Shown piece after piece: positions 5,240 through 5,780 of a stretch of DNA of 5,780 nt. This stretch comes from Candidatus Binatota bacterium (GTDB lineage Bacteria > Desulfobacterota > Binatia > Bin18): the NCBI GenBank assembly GCA_011523315.1, contig WTHE01000645.1, positions 3,635 to 9,414 of the forward strand. Reading direction: 5' to 3'. The notes beneath the pieces were generated by a model. It searched no databases. It saw nothing but the letters and a program-made list of their open reading frames with translations, and was not told the origin of the DNA. The number at the start of each line of letters is the position of its first letter. The first letter of the stretch is position 1. Made by a program: the position numbers and the translations under genes.

Positions 5240-5780
5240 ATGAAACCGCTCCGACTTTTGGGCTGGATCGTCGTTTCCGCCGTGATGTGGGGCTGTGCCG
5301 AAAAAAAAGACGACTTCATGGCCACAGCCCAGGGGCTCCAGGCCCGGACGCTGTACGGTCCGGCCGAAACCGAGTATCGCCGCGCCCTCAAAGAAGACCC
5401 GACCAACGCCGAAGCCCACTACCGGCTCGGCGCCCTGGCCGACCGGCTCGGCAACACCGCAGGCGCGGAAAAGGAATACCGGGCTGCGCTGGGGGTGAAC
5501 GCCGGGCATGCGGCCGCCCGGACTGCGCTGGCCGACATCCTGGTCAAACGGGGGGTGGGGACTCGGCGTGGTGGGGAACTGGACCAGGCCCGGCGCGAGT
5601 TGGAGGAGGCCGTCACGGTCCAGCCCGGGTCGAGCCTGGCACGCCTTGAACTCGGCGCGACCTACCAGGCGGCCGGACAACTCGACGAGGCCATCCGTGA
5701 GTACCGGGCCGCGCTGCAAGCCGATAGCGACAATACAGCCGCCCTGCTCGGCCTGGGCCGGGCTTATACCGCCCAGCAAC
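5240..5780 (+). CDS. TPR-repeat lipoprotein (partial, continues past the window end)
   Basis: The frame from ATG 5240 is open to the end of the window (180 codons plus one base; no stop seen). The N-terminus has basic Lys2 and Arg5, a hydrophobic stretch (6-18) and Cys19 in a WGC context, giving a probable lipoprotein signal with a loose lipobox. Ala at +2 would allow outer-membrane sorting. After a charged linker (EKKDD) come tetratricopeptide repeats: a degenerate one at about 32-56, then 57-90 (AEAHYRLGALADRLG...), 91-130, 131-164 (LGATYQAAGQLDEAI), and the start of another at 165. The third repeat is about 6 residues too long, with an insertion around VGTRRG (106-111) between its helices. 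TPR lipoproteins act as protein-binding scaffolds at the envelope (PilF/PilW, NlpI and BamD are known examples), but the partner here cannot be told. A weak GGCGGA (5225-5230) lies 9 bases before the ATG. It is divergent from the MFS gene. Confidence 0.85.
   Translation, partial: MKPLRLLGWIVVSAVMWGCAEKKDDFMATAQGLQARTLYGPAETEYRRALKEDPTNAEAHYRLGALADRLGNTAGAEKEYRAALGVNAGHAAARTALADILVKRGVGTRRGGELDQARRELEEAVTVQPGSSLARLELGATYQAAGQLDEAIREYRAALQADSDNTAALLGLGRAYTAQQ

Noticed and set aside
5113..5649. 178-codon + strand frame overlapping the TPR gene
   Set aside because: It is Arg/Gly/Pro-rich with no domain, while the overlapping frame from 5240 gives clear TPR repeats.
5153..5779. A 209-codon N-terminal extension of the MFS gene, open in the same frame to the window edge
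   Set aside because: The extension is low-complexity, Gly/Pro-rich, lies antisense to the TPR lipoprotein gene and crosses the promoter region; the transporter fold starts properly after ATG 5152.
1..5780. A defence system, CRISPR array, toxin-antitoxin pair, tRNA or transposon
   Set aside because: No repeat-spacer pattern, no nuclease, helicase or transposase motif, no tRNA-like cloverleaf and no terminal inverted repeats were found on either strand; apart from the genes listed there is no gap longer than 87 bases.

Overview
The window is G+C-rich (about two thirds by eye) and densely coded. It comes from a bacterium with a Gram-negative type envelope: it encodes two predicted lipoproteins and an exported DUF1329-family protein, a family typical of Proteobacteria and related phyla. 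The mix of a one-enzyme type squalene/phytoene synthase, a Mug/TDG-type glycosylase, DUF1329 and TPR lipoproteins would fit a deltaproteobacterium-like or uncultured soil or marine lineage. That placement is a guess; no marker gene is present. No RNA genes, mobile elements, CRISPR arrays or large repeats were seen.

Left part (1-2492, + strand): three co-directional genes. First is a squalene/phytoene synthase-family prenyltransferase with both Asp-rich motifs intact. Eight bases later comes a Mug/TDG-type uracil/thymine-mismatch DNA glycosylase, and 41 bases after that a predicted lipoprotein of unknown function. The first two are probably translationally coupled; nothing suggests a shared pathway.

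Middle (2504-5152, - strand): an MFS efflux-type transporter is transcribed first, followed 54 bases later by a secreted DUF1329 protein. This pair converges on the lipoprotein gene with only 11 bases between the stop codons.

Right part (5153-5780): an 87-base divergent intergenic region holds two back-to-back sigma70-like promoter candidates. It is followed by a TPR-repeat lipoprotein gene on the + strand that runs off the end of the window. Both candidate promoters would start transcription almost at the start codons, so leaderless messages are possible.

This looks like ordinary chromosomal housekeeping and envelope territory rather than a defence island or mobile cassette. I found no convincing new multi-gene system. 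The points most worth a second look are the MFS-DUF1329 pairing without the usual RND/DUF1302 partners, the orphan lipoprotein, the variant glycosylase motif, and the divergent leaderless-type promoter region with an A8 tract in the TPR lipoprotein gene.
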